Source of the DNA: JBDLID01 sp039715055
GTDB lineage: Bacteria; Desulfobacterota; Desulfobulbia; Desulfobulbales; Desulfocapsaceae
Direction: 5' to 3'
Length of the DNA stretch: 64,000 nt
Assembly (NCBI GenBank): GCA_039715055.1
Contig: JBDLID010000001.1
Span: 1-64,000 of the forward strand
Part shown: positions 36,967 to 46,053 of the stretch, piece by piece
Numbering within the stretch: position 1 is the first letter of the stretch
Layout: each line of letters begins with the position of its first letter
Program-made: the position numbers and the translations under genes
The notes under the pieces: generated by a model
What the model saw: the letters and a program-made list of their open reading frames with translations, nothing else
Told to the model about the DNA's origin: nothing
Databases searched by the model: none

Positions 36967-38481
36967 TCAGCCCTTAACAAATCTCGCCAGCCCGACAGTC
37001 CCTGACGGATGCTCCTCAAGCAGCTCAAGCCCTGTCTTTTCAGCAAGACCCGCCAGGCCGTCATGTCCGGTCAACCACTCCCCATAGCCGTAGATAAGGA
37101 GGTATTCAAAATGACCGGAAAGCCAATTCTTAAGCCGGGCTGCCTTTGTTGCTGTGACCTCAAGCAGCCGGCCGGGCATGAAAATGATTATACTATAGAC
37201 GGTGTCCATGTCCATAGGGATTCCGTCGAACATGGAGCCGGCCAGGAAATTTTGTTTAAACTCAGGTAACAGTTCTCCTGCATGGGCCACTCTTTCCGCT
37301 TCAAAATCGACCCCGAAAGGGATCACACCAGGCCTCTGGTCCCTGATCTTATTGAGCAGCACCCCATTGCCGCACCCCAGATCAAGCACGGTGCCGCTGT
37401 CACCAAGCAGTTCAACGGCAAGCTCGACGATTGGTCGCTGGGCCTCGTCCATGGCAGCCCGGGTGGAAAAACCGTTATCTGCAGCATACCAGTCCGGTAC
37501 AACCGTTTCCTCTTCGATGGGGTTGGAGAGCCCTTTCGCAAACCCGGAAGAATCGGTCGCCTTTAGCCCGTTCGGTTCTTTAAATGGAAATACAAGGCCT
37601 GAGACAGTCTCCTCCGGCATTGTATTTCCCAGCTTACGAACAACAAATTTATGGGCTGTGGCATCACTTCTGGTCGACACCTTGAGCACCGGTGTCTTGA
37701 CCTCGGCAATGCCGTGCAGGGCAGACCACTCCACCGGCCATTGGAGGATCTCTTCAAGCCACTCCATCTCCTCAACAAAGCCTAGTTTTCGCCCGACCGT
37801 CATCAGTTTTTCACCAAACACCACTGTTGCCGGGCAGTGGAACGAGCATGGCAGATGGGGCACTGCACGCATCCCTATCCAGCGTAAAAGAATGTTGGCC
37901 TGAAGCGGTGCTCCACCATCAATCTCGACTGTCCGGTCAACATATGTGCCGCTTGCCGCGGCCATGGGCCATGTGGTATCGACCATGTCATAGTCAACCC
38001 AGGTGTCCCTGAAAAATGTCAGGCAGCATGGAGGGTAACCGAGCAGTTTCCCCATTGTCTCGTTGTCACCAGCATCAATTGCCCGTTTGAGCTGAGTAAC
38101 ATTTTCCAGACCTCCCACTGCAACCCGGTACTCAAAAGGCTCACCTGACCTGGGAGTGCTCATTGTGCTGGCATAGCTGTGACTGGCAGCAGACATGGCC
38201 ACGGGCAGCATGGCCAGGCCATGTCTTGCCCATTCACCCCCGGCTTCTATGATCCGTTCAGCAGCGACGGTGGTCAGGCAGCAAGGGCGAACACCTGCAA
38301 GAATTGAATGCCACTCCATGGCTGCCCAGGCCGTGCTGATCCGACCGATACGCGGCTCCCAGACCGCCCGGGTATCGTCACTCACCCAGCTGGTCCGGGT
38401 GAAATCAGGAAGCATATGGCTCAAACGGTCTTCATTATAGCTATCCAGTGCCAACTGCCGACTGTCTAATTTCTGACTCAT
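36967..38481 (-). CDS. Cys-rich DUF483-like domain fused to SAM methyltransferase
   Basis: A 504-residue two-part protein. The N-terminal part (about 1-250) has paired cysteines at 67-68 (RPCCLT), GYPPCC at 148-153 and HLPCSFHC at 209-216, resembling the archaeal/bacterial DUF483 pattern; metal or Fe-S binding is plausible. The C-terminal part (about 340-504) is a class I methyltransferase with motif I VLDLGCGNG (365-373) and the acidic residue of motif II in FGVDFEAER. It overlaps the radical SAM stop as ATGA and precedes the His-X-Asp gene by 53 bases. The substrate is presumably the same peptide (inference). Confidence 0.72.
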   Translation of the reverse strand: MSQKLDSRQLALDSYNEDRLSHMLPDFTRTSWVSDDTRAVWEPRIGRISTAWAAMEWHSILAGVRPCCLTTVAAERIIEAGGEWARHGLAMLPVAMSAASHSYASTMSTPRSGEPFEYRVAVGGLENVTQLKRAIDAGDNETMGKLLGYPPCCLTFFRDTWVDYDMVDTTWPMAAASGTYVDRTVEIDGGAPLQANILLRWIGMRAVPHLPCSFHCPATVVFGEKLMTVGRKLGFVEEMEWLEEILQWPVEWSALHGIAEVKTPVLKVSTRSDATAHKFVVRKLGNTMPEETVSGLVFPFKEPNGLKATDSSGFAKGLSNPIEEETVVPDWYAADNGFSTRAAMDEAQRPIVELAVELLGDSGTVLDLGCGNGVLLNKIRDQRPGVIPFGVDFEAERVAHAGELLPEFKQNFLAGSMFDGIPMDMDTVYSIIIFMPGRLLEVTATKAARLKNWLSGHFEYLLIYGYGEWLTGHDGLAGLAEKTGLELLEEHPSGTVGLARFVKG

Positions 38482-39665
38482 CTCTGTTCCCGGGGGTGAT
38501 TATTTTTTTCTTCCTGAAGCCGCTCAAGTTTACTTTTAAGGTAGGCACTGCACCCTTTTGACCATTCACCCAGCGCAAACTGTTCAAGGGGTTCTCGAAA
38601 TGAACTTAAGGAAAGAGGTTCTTCACCATTGTCGAGCAATTCTTTTTCAGTGTGTTCAAACAACCTGATCCACATATCACATGCCTGGGAACGGTTTCGC
38701 CAATCGCCATCTATAGCACCTCCCGGGCAATGCCCCTTGCACATCAGAAAGAAACGGCAGCCGCTGCAGCCCCCGTGTTCACGCGGGGTGTAATAGAGGG
38801 CAAGACAACGCTCAAACCCAACCTGGTCCGCCTTGACAAAGTCGATGCCATCCTTGTTGGTCCGGCCACAGTTGGAACGCTGACCATGCCCCTCAACCCC
38901 CTGAACAGCCCGGGTGGTATAGGGGTCGCATCCGTTCCAGATACAGGTTGTGTTATCATCCCGGCCAAGGAGCATATTTCTGATATCACCAAACACATCA
39001 AAACGGAGATTTTCGAGCTCCTTTTCAAGATCGGCAAAGCTCAAAAATGCGCTCAGCTGCTCATCAACAGTCAGTAAATACTTATGGCCGATCATGTCAC
39101 TTTCCACTTCCAGATCATGGAGGCGGGCATGCTTGATTCCGATGAAATCAAGCCAGCGAAACCAGTCATGCATTCGTGGCAGCTTATCAGAGGTAGCATT
39201 ATTTTTATGGAGGGTGACAATAAGGCTCGGCGTCAACCCCTCCCGGAGCAGCTGCTCAATCACTGCATGAGTTCTGGCTGTCAGCTCACGAGTACGGTTA
39301 CGACTGCCGGCCCAGCGTGCATCGTTGAGCTCCTCCGGGCCATCGACTGAGATGCCCACATTGACCTTGTATTTCTTAAAGAGGTCGATATGAACATCGC
39401 TGATCAGTGTCCCGTTTGTCTGGATGCCGTTGGCTCCGAATTCTTCAAGTCCAAAGGCCCACAACTCCTCAAGGACAGGCAGGGGTGTCAGCAGTGGTTC
39501 ACCACCGAAGATGGTGAACTCTCCACCGTTTCGGGCAAGCGTCGCCTTCATCTTTTCCACATCGTACTGACTCGGCACATTCCCGGCATCACGCTGTGGA
39601 AACTGGTAGCAATACTGACACTGGAGGTTGCATTTTACTCCCAGCGGGCGGACTTCAATACTCAT
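38478..39665 (-). CDS. Radical SAM/SPASM peptide-modifying enzyme
   Basis: A 395-residue radical SAM enzyme with the 4Fe-4S motif KCNLQCQYCY (Cys12, 16, 19), FTIFGGEPLL, ISVDGPEELND and a C-terminal SPASM region with CSGCRFFLMCKGHCPGG and a final cysteine in RNRSQAC. SPASM enzymes with this architecture carry auxiliary clusters and modify ribosomal peptides or proteins. The tight coupling to the methyltransferase and the nearby PqqD-like and His-X-Asp genes make peptide crosslinking or related C-H chemistry likely. An anaerobic sulfatase-maturase-like role is less likely because no sulfatase is nearby. Confidence 0.85.
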   Translation of the reverse strand: MSIEVRPLGVKCNLQCQYCYQFPQRDAGNVPSQYDVEKMKATLARNGGEFTIFGGEPLLTPLPVLEELWAFGLEEFGANGIQTNGTLISDVHIDLFKKYKVNVGISVDGPEELNDARWAGSRNRTRELTARTHAVIEQLLREGLTPSLIVTLHKNNATSDKLPRMHDWFRWLDFIGIKHARLHDLEVESDMIGHKYLLTVDEQLSAFLSFADLEKELENLRFDVFGDIRNMLLGRDDNTTCIWNGCDPYTTRAVQGVEGHGQRSNCGRTNKDGIDFVKADQVGFERCLALYYTPREHGGCSGCRFFLMCKGHCPGGAIDGDWRNRSQACDMWIRLFEHTEKELLDNGEEPLSLSSFREPLEQFALGEWSKGCSAYLKSKLERLQEEKNNHPREQR

Positions 39666-39760
39666 ACAATAAACTCAGGAAAGGATTGTTTAGGGACTGT
39701 TTCAAGCAAAACCGACAATCACTGCAACATATTGCCTGCAAAAACGATTTCCGGATGAGA

Positions 39761-40960
39761 TCAGCGAAGAGACGGGAAACCTTTTGCAGCAAATCGCAGA
39801 GAATCAGACAACCACTGCAGCCAGCGAATTGTCACCGGCGGTTTTTCATTACGCTCCGGATAGTGCCGCAGCCGCCATTCAGCCATCAATTCAGCAATAT
39901 ACGACAAATGCAGGAACCAATATGCCAGAGTCGAATATTTTTTTCCATCATTATAATAAAGGTGCTGCCACCATAGCGGGGGAAACAGTGTATCAAGAAG
40001 CAGCTGCGGGTATCTGCTCTTTTCGGTAGTTGACCAACGGTGGCGGGGCCAGCCCTGATAGTCTTTTCCGATGGTGACGGCTGCTCTGCTTTCCTTTATC
40101 CCGAGGTGCTCCATTACTGGTTCTGAAAACGGACACAACTGATGCAACTGGGCCAGACCCGACAATACCTCCGGGGAGACCCGACCCATTTCCTGCCAGT
40201 CGATCACATCAAATTTTTTTTCCACAAGTGTGACGATGTCAGCCAGGTGCATCAGACGAAACGGCTCGTAGTACAGGGGCATCCGAAACCCATGCTCAAA
40301 CAGGTAGCAGAGCATTCCGCCATAGTCCAGGGAAAACGCTTCAACCCCTTCCAGGTCAATGGTGATCAAATTTTGAGCGACCGCATCATAGTCCAGCTTC
40401 GGATATCGAGGAAGAACGGGAAGCAGCCTGCGATGCAGCTCCAATTCAACATGCACGCCGTCAATCTCCTTGAAAAGTGGCACCATATGGTGGTGCTCCT
40501 GCAGCACATGGTGCGGAATCTCTGCACGAAAGCCCAGCCCGGACAACACATTCTCAGCGTCCTCAAAACTCTCCTCCTTCAGGAGCAGATCGATATCCCG
40601 CATGGGCCTCATCCCGATCTCGCTGTAGATTTGGCTGGCCAGGACCATACCCTTCAGGACGACGACCTCTATTCCGGCCTGCTGTAATAGTTTAAGCACT
40701 TCTTTGAGGAGCGACAAACGAACCTGGTTGGCATGGCGACACCGGTAGGCCAGCAGCTTAAGGAGATGTTTCTGCTGAATGGGGACAGAGATGGTACTCA
40801 TTTTGAGATGATGCCAGAGCAGCGGGGCCATACCGTGGAACTGCGCACGATCAAGGAGCAGGTCCCACTGACTGAAACCATCGAAACACTCTTCCAGTAC
40901 TGGAATGGTGGCAGCTATGGGGTCCTGCCGCGCACAGCAGGCGAGAATCTGTTCTATCAT
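39761..40960 (-). CDS. PF14907-type nucleotidyltransferase
   Basis: A 399-residue protein with the nucleotidyltransferase core VVVLKGMVLASQIYSEIGM followed by RPMRDIDLLL, whose two aspartates are the expected metal ligands. The rest is helical, with many His/Trp residues. PF14907 proteins are frequent in polysaccharide and HPr-rel-A-type peptide clusters, though their substrate is unknown. It is the first gene of the cluster, 95 bases before the radical SAM gene on the same strand. Confidence 0.78.
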   Translation of the reverse strand: MIEQILACCARQDPIAATIPVLEECFDGFSQWDLLLDRAQFHGMAPLLWHHLKMSTISVPIQQKHLLKLLAYRCRHANQVRLSLLKEVLKLLQQAGIEVVVLKGMVLASQIYSEIGMRPMRDIDLLLKEESFEDAENVLSGLGFRAEIPHHVLQEHHHMVPLFKEIDGVHVELELHRRLLPVLPRYPKLDYDAVAQNLITIDLEGVEAFSLDYGGMLCYLFEHGFRMPLYYEPFRLMHLADIVTLVEKKFDVIDWQEMGRVSPEVLSGLAQLHQLCPFSEPVMEHLGIKESRAAVTIGKDYQGWPRHRWSTTEKSRYPQLLLDTLFPPLWWQHLYYNDGKKYSTLAYWFLHLSYIAELMAEWRLRHYPERNEKPPVTIRWLQWLSDSLRFAAKGFPSLR

Positions 40961-41212
40961 CTGAAAAAGGGGTTAAGGGACAGCAGCTGTTTCACGATTC
41001 AGAGTAAAAATTGCCTGGGGACTGTAATTTTTTTTATAGTTATCACACAACTCTTTGATTTGTAAACTGTTTCCCTATTTACACCCTGCCACCTCCTGTC
41101 ATTTTCAATATCTCCCCTTGCCTCCCAACGTCACGTTGTGGTATTTTTGATCATTAATCACTTTGACCGGACCACCATTATTAAACATCTCAACTTAAAA
41201 AAATAGATCACC

Positions 41213-41821
41213 ATGGCCTCACAACTCAATAAAAGCAGTTTTCTTCTTCCTTTAGCCATCGGCCTCATCGTCGGTTTTCTGGCCGGGGCGGTCTTTGCCG
41301 TCTTCAAACTTGACTCAAGCCCGGCTCCCCCGTCAGCGGTTCAAAGCAGTGGCGGTCAGCAGCAGTCACCAGGGCCGAGTGCTCAGGAGGCTGAGGCCAT
41401 TGCCAACCTCAAGGCGGCAGTGGCTGCCAAACCGGACGATGCTGACTCATGGACCCGGCTGGGCCATCTCTATTACGACTCCAGTCAATTCCAGGAAGCC
41501 ATTGATGCCTATAAGCGGACCCTTGAACTTCAACCGTCAAACAGTGACGTATGGACGGATATGGGGGTCATGTACCGCCGACTCAACAACCCGGAAGAGG
41601 CAATCCGCAGCTTTGACAAGGCCATGTCCTTTTCACCAAACCACCTGCCGTCAAGGCTCAACAAGGGCGTCGTTCTTCTCTTTGACCTGGGCAAGGCGGA
41701 GGAAGCCATTACCTCCTGGGAAGAGGCGCTCACCATCAACCCGCAAGCGACAACCGCCAACGGTCAATCACTGAGAGAATTCGTTGACCAGGTCAAGGCG
41801 GAACAGAGCAAAAAACAATAG
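41213..41821 (+). CDS. Membrane-anchored TPR protein
   Basis: A 202-residue protein with one N-terminal membrane segment (residues 11-31, LPLAIGLIVGFLAGAVFAVF), a Ser/Pro/Gln-rich linker (35-60) and about three tetratricopeptide repeats (about 63-170), for example WTRLGHLYYDSSQFQEAIDA and WTDMGVMYRRLNNPEEAIRS. It is probably a periplasm-facing adaptor, similar in layout to cytochrome c maturation or cell-envelope TPR proteins. Its partner is unknown. It stands alone between the peptide-modification cluster (divergent) and the metY leader. Confidence 0.82.
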   Translation: MASQLNKSSFLLPLAIGLIVGFLAGAVFAVFKLDSSPAPPSAVQSSGGQQQSPGPSAQEAEAIANLKAAVAAKPDDADSWTRLGHLYYDSSQFQEAIDAYKRTLELQPSNSDVWTDMGVMYRRLNNPEEAIRSFDKAMSFSPNHLPSRLNKGVVLLFDLGKAEEAITSWEEALTINPQATTANGQSLREFVDQVKAEQSKKQ

Positions 41822-41870
41822 CCGGATCTGAAAACCTCAGGCAAGACACTTAATTCAACAGAAGGAGATG

Positions 41871-41973
41871 GCCTTTCAGATGTGGTCCAGATTTGAACAA
41901 GCGGACCTTCGAGGAATAGCCTGACCTCTCCGAGCAGGCCTGATCATTTAAAGCTGGACCACAGCTGAAAGGC
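41871..41973 (+). promoter_or_regulatory. Structured leader of metY (long hairpin)
   Basis: A 20-base stem, gcctttcag-a-tgtggtccag (41871-41890) with its complement at 41954-41973, has one mismatch and encloses 63 bases. The inner part can form smaller stems (for example cctg/cagg around 41930). The right arm ends 13 bases before the metY ATG and contains the only aaagg near the start, so pairing would hide it. It resembles a metabolite-controlled leader but does not match the SAM-I, SAM-II or SAH riboswitch consensus that I know. Confidence 0.5.
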
Positions 41974-41986
41974 TTACTAAAAAAAA

Positions 41987-43270
41987 ATGAAATTTGAAAC
42001 TACAGCCCTTCACGGCGGCCACCAGGTAGACCAGGACACCCTTTCACGTGCGGTTCCCCTCTACCGGACAAGCTCCTACCTGTTCAAAGACACCCAGCAT
42101 GCTGCCAACCTCTTTGGCCTTAAAGAGATGGGCAACATTTACAGCCGGATCTCCAACCCAACCCAGGGGGTTCTCGAGGAGCGGCTGGCCATGCTCGAGG
42201 GGGGGGCGGCAGCCCTTGCCCTGTCTTCGGGAACCTCGGCAATCTTTTATGCGGTCATCAACATCTGTGAGCACGGTGATGAGATTGTTGCCGCCTCCAG
42301 TCTTTATGGCGGCACCTACTCCCAGTTTGACTCCATCCTGCCCCAGCTGGGGATCAAGGTTCGCCTCGTTGACGGCAGCGATCCGGCCAACTATGCGGCA
42401 GCGATCAACGACAGGACACGGGCGCTCTTCTGTGAGACCATTGCCAATCCGGCATTGATGATGACCGATATCGAGGCGGTAGCAGCAGTTGCCCACGAAC
42501 ATAACCTGCCGCTGATTGTCGACTCCACCTTCACCCCGCCATGTATGCTCCGCCCGCTGGAGCACGGTGCCGACATCGTGGTTCACTCACTGACCAAGTG
42601 GATCGGCGGCCACGGCACCGCCCTTGGCGGCATTGTCATCGACAGCGGCAAGTTTGACTGGACCGACCCCAAGTTCACCCTGTTCAATGAACCGGACCCG
42701 TCCTACCATGGCCTTCGCTACGCCCATGACCTGGGTGATCTTAATCCGGTCGCCTTTGCCCTGCGCATGCGCCTCGTTCCACTGCGTAACCTCGGTGCCT
42801 GCATCTCTCCCGACAACTGCTGGATGATCCTCCAGGGCCTTGAAACACTTTCCCTGCGTATGGAACGCCACAGTGACAACGGTGCTGCTGTGGCTGAGTA
42901 TCTCAACAACCACCCAGGCGTTGACTGGGTCAACTATCCGGGGCTCAAGGACCATGCCAGTTACCCGACAGCAGTCAGGTATCTCAAAAACGGATTCGGT
43001 GGCATGGTGACATTCGGCATCAAGGGTGGACTTGAACCGGGCCGTAAATTCATTGAGTCACTGAACCTGCTCTCTCACCTGGCAAACGTTGGTGACGCCA
43101 AATCACTGGCCATCCATCCGGCTTCAACGACCCACTCCCAGCTGTCGGAAGAGCAGCTGCAGGACGCCGGAATCACATCAGCCATGATTCGTCTTTCCAT
43201 CGGTATCGAACATATCGACGACATCATCGGTGACATCGACCAGGCGCTGGTAGAGGCACTTGGCGAGTGA
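41987..43270 (+). CDS. metY: O-acetylhomoserine sulfhydrylase
   Basis: A 427-residue PLP enzyme of the Cys/Met metabolism family that makes homocysteine from O-acetylhomoserine and sulfide. The start FETTALHGGHQ and the PLP-lysine motif HSLTKWIGGHGTALGG are typical. The length and the ISSRISNPT-type segment (YSRISNPTQGVLEERLA) favour MetY over cystathionine synthase. It is followed by metX and metW, giving direct sulfhydrylation of homoserine, sensible in a sulfide-rich cell. Confidence 0.93.
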   Translation: MKFETTALHGGHQVDQDTLSRAVPLYRTSSYLFKDTQHAANLFGLKEMGNIYSRISNPTQGVLEERLAMLEGGAAALALSSGTSAIFYAVINICEHGDEIVAASSLYGGTYSQFDSILPQLGIKVRLVDGSDPANYAAAINDRTRALFCETIANPALMMTDIEAVAAVAHEHNLPLIVDSTFTPPCMLRPLEHGADIVVHSLTKWIGGHGTALGGIVIDSGKFDWTDPKFTLFNEPDPSYHGLRYAHDLGDLNPVAFALRMRLVPLRNLGACISPDNCWMILQGLETLSLRMERHSDNGAAVAEYLNNHPGVDWVNYPGLKDHASYPTAVRYLKNGFGGMVTFGIKGGLEPGRKFIESLNLLSHLANVGDAKSLAIHPASTTHSQLSEEQLQDAGITSAMIRLSIGIEHIDDIIGDIDQALVEALGE

Positions 43271-43313
43271 GAGCCGTACAAGCCAATCAGACCAATAACG
43301 TCGCAGACTTTTA

Positions 43314-44432
43314 ATGCCCCTCTCCACATACACATACGGTGCTCCGCCCGACGAACATACCCTGGAAAACGGAGAAAAACTGGGGCCGATCACCATTGCC
43401 TATGAAACCCATGGAGAGCTGAACGCTGCCTGCGACAACACCATCCTGATCTGTCACGCCTTCTCCGGCGATGCCCACGTGGCCTCAAACATTGACGACA
43501 AAGACAGCAGTGAACCGGAGGGGTGGTGGCAGTTCATGGTCGGTCCGGGCAAGGGGATCGACACAGATCAATATTTTGTAATTTGTTCAAATATTCTCGG
43601 CAGCTGTATGGGGTCAACCGGCCCGTCATCAACCCCACCGGATAAAGACAGGCCATACGGGCTTGATTTTCCCATGGTGACCATTGGTGACATGGTTGAC
43701 GCCCAGAAAAAACTGATCGATCATCTCGGTATCAAGAAGCTCCACTGCGTTATCGGCGGCTCGGTCGGTGGCATGCAGGTTCTCGAGTGGTGTGTCCGCT
43801 ATCCCGACATGGTCCGCTCGGCGGTCCCCATCGCCACCACCATGCGCCACTCGGCGCTGGCCATTGCCTTCAATGAAGTGGCCAGGCAATCCATCATGGC
43901 CGACCCCAACTGGAATCACGGCAATTATTACGGAGGCGATGGACCCAACCTCGGTCTGGCTGTGGCCAGGATGATCGGCCATGTCACCTATCTTTCCGAT
44001 GAAGCCATGCGGAGAAAGTTTGGCCGCAAGCTGCAGGACAAAGAGGATTTATCCTTTAATTTTGGAGCCGACTTCCAGGTGGAGAGCTACCTGCGCTACC
44101 AGGGGTCAAAATTTGTCAAACGATTCGACGCCAATGCCCTGCTCTACATCACCAAGGCCTCCGACTACTTTGATCTTGTCGACAACAAACACACCGAAGA
44201 GAGTTTGCAGGACCTCTGTGGCTCCAGGTCTAAATTTCTCATCATCTCCTATAGCTCTGACTGGCTCTATCCCACCTACCAGGCGAAAGAACTGGTCCAG
44301 GCCCTGAAACGAACCGGCCAGGATGTAAGTTTTTGTGAAATTGAGGCAGACTGCGGCCATGACGCCTTTCTCATTGAAGACCAGCGGCTCACCAACCTGA
44401 TCAGAGGATTCCTTGATGGCCTCTCCCAATAA
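43314..44432 (+). CDS. metX: Homoserine O-acetyltransferase
   Basis: A 372-residue alpha/beta hydrolase-fold acyltransferase. The nucleophile lies in GGSVGGMQVLEW, and the histidine of the triad in DCGHDAFL near the C-terminus. It activates homoserine for MetY. The oxyanion-region segment SSNILGSCMGSTGPSS is also conserved. It lies 43 bases after metY and overlaps metW by 20 bases. Whether acetyl- or succinyl-CoA is used cannot be proved by eye, but neighbouring metY supports acetyl. Confidence 0.94.
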   Translation: MPLSTYTYGAPPDEHTLENGEKLGPITIAYETHGELNAACDNTILICHAFSGDAHVASNIDDKDSSEPEGWWQFMVGPGKGIDTDQYFVICSNILGSCMGSTGPSSTPPDKDRPYGLDFPMVTIGDMVDAQKKLIDHLGIKKLHCVIGGSVGGMQVLEWCVRYPDMVRSAVPIATTMRHSALAIAFNEVARQSIMADPNWNHGNYYGGDGPNLGLAVARMIGHVTYLSDEAMRRKFGRKLQDKEDLSFNFGADFQVESYLRYQGSKFVKRFDANALLYITKASDYFDLVDNKHTEESLQDLCGSRSKFLIISYSSDWLYPTYQAKELVQALKRTGQDVSFCEIEADCGHDAFLIEDQRLTNLIRGFLDGLSQ

Positions 44433-45078
44433 CCAGACCCTTCGCTTTGACCTACAGATCATTGCCTCATGGATTGACCCGGGCAGCCGGATTCTTGATC
44501 TCGGCTGCGGCAGAGGCGATCTCCTTGCCTGGCTCAAAAACCAAAAATCGATCAAGGGAACCGGTATTGAGCAGGACAAGGAGAAGGCGGCTGCCTGTAT
44601 CGGGCGTGGACTCTCTGTGCTTCAGGGGGATCTGAATGATGAGATAAAGGATTACCCGGATAACTTTTTCGATTATGTCATTCTCAGCCAGACCCTCCAG
44701 CAGGTCTTCCAACCCGCCGAGCTGCTCTCTGATCTTTCCCGGATCGGCAGGAGGGTTATCGTCAGTTTTCCCAACTTCAGTCACTACCAGATCCGCCTGC
44801 ACCTGCTGCTCAAGGGCCGGGCTCCTAAAAATGAGCAACTGCCCTACTCCTGGTACGATACCCCGAACATTCGGGTGATCACGCTTTCGGATTTTCGTAG
44901 ATTTGCCGCCGATCAAGATTATAGTATTGTCAAAGAGGCGGCAGTGAGGAGCTGGGACAGGGAAAAACGGGGAACCGTGATCCGTCTCCTGTCCAATCTC
45001 CGCGCCACCTATGGCATTTTTCTCATTGAACAGACGGCAAAAAAACCGTCACAAACAGCAGATCAGGGAGCTGTGTAA
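44413..45078 (+). CDS. metW: Methionine biosynthesis protein MetW
   Basis: A 221-residue SAM-methyltransferase-fold protein. It starts FDLQIIASWIDPGSRILDLGCGRGDLL and has the MetW-specific stretch VIVSFPNFSHYQIRLHLLLKGR and YSWYDTPNIRVITLSDF. MetW always accompanies MetX and is needed for its activity or stability in several bacteria. Its 5' end overlaps metX by 20 bases, so the two are translated together. The residues after about 200 (AKKPSQTADQGAV) look non-conserved. Confidence 0.93.
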   Translation: MMASPNNQTLRFDLQIIASWIDPGSRILDLGCGRGDLLAWLKNQKSIKGTGIEQDKEKAAACIGRGLSVLQGDLNDEIKDYPDNFFDYVILSQTLQQVFQPAELLSDLSRIGRRVIVSFPNFSHYQIRLHLLLKGRAPKNEQLPYSWYDTPNIRVITLSDFRRFAADQDYSIVKEAAVRSWDREKRGTVIRLLSNLRATYGIFLIEQTAKKPSQTADQGAV

Positions 45079-45080
45079 AA

Positions 45081-46043
45081 ATGAAAAAGATTCCTGACCC
45101 TCCGGAGATATGCGGCCATGAGCAGGCCAGTGACGGCTGCCTCCATGACAGCGTGCCGCCGGTGGTCAAAAAACTGGTTGCAGCCCTGCAGACTGAAGAC
45201 TGCTACGACCATGTGGGTCCGGTACCCATCCCGTCTCACCATGAAATCATCAAGATCATCTACCTGGTGCGGCGGATCCTCTTTCCCGGCTATTTCACCA
45301 AGACCAAGCTCTATGCCTCCAACCTGGAGTATTACCTGGGCAAAGAGACCAGTGAGCTCTATGAACGCCTCACCGCCCAGATCGTTCTGGCCATCCGCCA
45401 TGACTGCCGGCGTACCAATCTGGCCTGCACCAACTGCGAGACAAGAAGTCACCAGCTGGCACTGGCCTTTATTGAGACCCTGCCCGGCATCACCGCCACC
45501 ATGGCCGAAGATATCCGGGCAACCCTTGCCGGTGACCCGGCCACATCCAACCCGGACGAGGTCATCTTCAGCTACCCCGGGATTCTCGCCACATCCATCT
45601 ATCGAATGGCCCACGAGCTCAACCTTCTCATGGTACCGATCATCCCGAGAATAATGACCGAACACGCCCACAGCCTGACCGGGATAGATATTCATCCCGG
45701 TGCCTCCATTGGCCCGGGTCTTTTTATAGATCATGGAACCGGTGTGGTCATCGGTGAGACGAGCAAGATCGGCCAGGATGTCCGTATCTACCAGGGGGTC
45801 ACCCTGGGCGCCCTGTCCCTTCCCAAAGACGCAGGTAAAACCCTGCAGAACATCAAACGCCACCCAACCATCGAGGATGAGGTGATCATCTACGCTAACA
45901 CTACCATACTGGGAGGAGACACTGTTATCGGTGCCCGCTCCGTCATCGGCGGCAACATCTGGCTCACCGAGAGTGTGCCGCCCGACACCAAAGTCCTGCT
46001 CAAACGTCCGGAGTTACTCATTTCGGAAAAACAAAAACCGTAA
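45081..46043 (+). CDS. cysE: Serine O-acetyltransferase (EpsC/long CysE type)
   Basis: A 320-residue serine acetyltransferase with an extended helical N-terminal domain and a C-terminal left-handed hexapeptide-repeat domain. The active region is GIDIHPGASIGPGLFIDHGTG followed by VVIGETSKIGQDVRIYQGVTLG. It makes O-acetylserine for cysteine synthase, encoded 10 bases downstream. It starts two bases after metW, so the whole metYXW-cysEK run is probably one operon. The long form corresponds to the EpsC-type annotation. Confidence 0.93.
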   Translation: MKKIPDPPEICGHEQASDGCLHDSVPPVVKKLVAALQTEDCYDHVGPVPIPSHHEIIKIIYLVRRILFPGYFTKTKLYASNLEYYLGKETSELYERLTAQIVLAIRHDCRRTNLACTNCETRSHQLALAFIETLPGITATMAEDIRATLAGDPATSNPDEVIFSYPGILATSIYRMAHELNLLMVPIIPRIMTEHAHSLTGIDIHPGASIGPGLFIDHGTGVVIGETSKIGQDVRIYQGVTLGALSLPKDAGKTLQNIKRHPTIEDEVIIYANTTILGGDTVIGARSVIGGNIWLTESVPPDTKVLLKRPELLISEKQKP

Positions 46044-46053
46044 GAGGTGAACC

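Noticed and set aside
41871..41973. Known SAM or SAH riboswitch before metY
   Set aside because: The conserved cores of those classes that I can recall are not present. I kept it only as an unclassified structured leader.
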